From positions 1 through 54,264 of the forward strand of contig JAGAKR010000027.1 in the NCBI GenBank assembly GCA_017625535.1: 54,264 nucleotides of DNA. Direction: 5' to 3'. Below, in pieces: positions 53,863 to 54,264 of the stretch. The translations under genes were made by a program, and so were the position numbers. Under the pieces are notes generated by a model. That model was not told where the DNA came from and searched no databases. It saw nothing but the letters and a program-made list of their open reading frames with translations. Numbering within the stretch: the stretch's first letter is position 1; every line of letters begins with the position of its first letter. This DNA comes from Bacteroidales bacterium (GTDB lineage: Bacteria; Bacteroidota; Bacteroidia; Bacteroidales; UBA932).

Positions 53863-53997
53863 TGATGAGGCTGCTCAGGGATAAAATTCATCTTGACGGC
53901 GAACTCCTCCTTTTAGTCCTCTTGCAGAGGCCTAACGTCGTCAGACAGGCGCCGTCACAAGACAATGAATTTTATGCCCTCACTTACCGCCTCATCA
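53863..53997 (+). repeat. Long imperfect palindrome (hairpin D) of the structured repeat
   Basis: Arms TGATGAGGC (53863-53871) and GCCTCATCA (53989-53997) pair perfectly. ATAAAATTCAT (53881-53891) pairs with ATGAATTTTAT (53965-53975). GACGGCG (53895-53901) pairs with CGCCGTC (53950-53956). The tip is TTAG-T-CCTCT-TGC-AGAGG-C-CTAA. AACTC (53902-53906) faces TCAGACAGG (53941-53949), the same asymmetric loop as in hairpins A, B and C. Confidence 0.8.
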
Positions 53998-54095
53998 TCC
54001 ATTCCCTCGGGCCAATGTTTCCCCCACATCAAGTATGCAGTCAAGATGTCAGATTCAAGTATTTAAAGTATTATGGATTCAGATTTACAGCATGA

Positions 54096-54264
54096 ATCCG
54101 GTATATGCAATGGCAGAAATATAGGTGCTATGTGAATCCTGGAACGGCGTAAGCAATCATTGCAGATGAGCCTGCAGGCTCAGGCCTGTTTGAGCCAACT
54201 TCAGTTGGCGAGTTCCTGAGCCAGGCTCAGATGCAATAGATTGCAAGCCTGGTGGAAGGCTGAA
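54096..54264 (-). repeat. Structured repeat, copy 2 (hairpin B and conserved flank), inverted
   Basis: Homologous, in reverse complement, to 21451-21620. Hairpin B spans 54159-54237: ATTGCA/TGCAAT, TGAGCCT (54167-54173)/AGGCTCA (54223-54229), GGCTCAGG (54177-54184)/CCTGAGCC (54215-54222), and apical GCCAAC-TTCA-GTTGGC (54194-54209). On the minus strand the internal loop is AACTC facing TCAAACAGG. Outer hairpin AGCCT/AGGCT is at 54246-54261. The flank CTTACGCCGTTCCAGGATTC (minus strand) matches copy 1 with one change. The element may continue past the window end. Confidence 0.85.

Larger units (their letters stand above)
53719..54264. other. Non-coding structured region upstream of dprA
   Basis: No gene is supported in 546 bp. 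It holds two mini-hairpins (53822-53861), long hairpin D (53863-53997), a hairpin GGATTCA/TGAATCC (54075-54099) and the inverted repeat copy B (54096-54264), which runs off the window. Confidence 0.7.

Noticed and set aside
53863-53997. Integron attC site (GCCTAAC resembles an R'' box)
   Set aside because: There is no matching GTTRRRY partner box, the palindrome is organised differently, and no integrase or cassette genes are near.
53862-54095. Open frame of about 77 codons on the plus strand upstream of dprA
   Set aside because: It covers hairpin D and its spacer; the composition follows the palindrome and no ribosome-binding site or homology is visible.
1-54264. tRNA, rRNA, riboswitch, CRISPR or phage-defence genes
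   Set aside because: None was recognised; intergenic gaps are short apart from 425-675, 21305-21844 and 53719-54264, which hold hairpins without tRNA- or riboswitch-like cores.

Overview
The window is a chromosomal segment from a Bacteroidales bacterium. The family cannot be fixed from sequence alone. Evidence: a type V (Mfa/FimA-like) fimbrial locus with DUF5119 and DUF3575 partners; a division and cell-wall cluster in the Bacteroidetes order, including a Bacteroidetes-type FtsL and an FtsI with a C-terminal PASTA domain; an ExbB / small membrane protein / ExbD / ExbD operon; many short lipoprotein signal peptides; and promoters of the Bacteroidetes type (TTG or TTTG, about 19 bp, TAnnTTTG). 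MurE carries the DNPR motif, so the peptidoglycan should contain meso-diaminopimelate.

Layout. 1-0.4 kb: the 3' end of an Rpn/PD-(D/E)XK transposase-family gene, followed by three tandem hairpins. 0.7-8.9 kb (minus): a five-gene fimbrial operon (OmpA-like/DUF3575, DUF5119 lipoprotein, two fimbrillins, and a large secreted beta-helix protein with GGG repeats). 9-15 kb: efp and a transglutaminase-like lipoprotein (plus), cmk-ispH (minus), and a Ppx/GppA phosphatase with an NtrC-type regulator lacking a DNA-binding domain (plus). 15-19.4 kb (minus): dnaX-lptB-LD-carboxypeptidase-cyclophilin. 19.4-21.3 kb: M16 peptidase and O-methyltransferase. 21.3-21.8 kb: non-coding, highly structured DNA. 21.8-23.1 kb: M23 endopeptidase-type lipoprotein (minus). 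23.2-38.6 kb: mraZ-rsmH-ftsL-ftsI-murE-mraY-murD-ftsW-murG-murC-ftsQ-ftsA-ftsZ. 38.6-42.6 kb: gltX, a metallophosphoesterase/beta-propeller lipoprotein and a periplasmic thioredoxin. 42.6-48.3 kb (minus): asnS plus a TonB-like protein, then alkaline phosphatase, GHL10-type hydrolase and SGNH hydrolase. 48.4-53.7 kb (minus): dprA-tatD-ansA and exbB-4TM-exbD-exbD. 53.7-54.26 kb: non-coding, structured.

Most of the window is housekeeping and envelope biology. The least expected signal is a structured non-coding element of about 400 bp that occupies both long intergenic gaps, at 21.45-21.84 kb and, in inverted orientation, at 53.86-54.26 kb. Each copy combines an about 80-nt hairpin with a second, longer hairpin. 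The two short hairpins differ in sequence but keep their pairing through compensatory changes. All four hairpins share an asymmetric internal loop (ACTC on one side, TCARACA on the other). This looks like a dispersed structured repeat (REP/BIME- or MITE-like) or a structured RNA. I do not recognise it.

A second regulatory signal is four TGGAA boxes at exact 10-bp spacing immediately upstream of the mraZ promoter, which match the architecture expected of a MraZ autoregulatory operator. No tRNA, rRNA, CRISPR array, complete insertion sequence or defence system was found.
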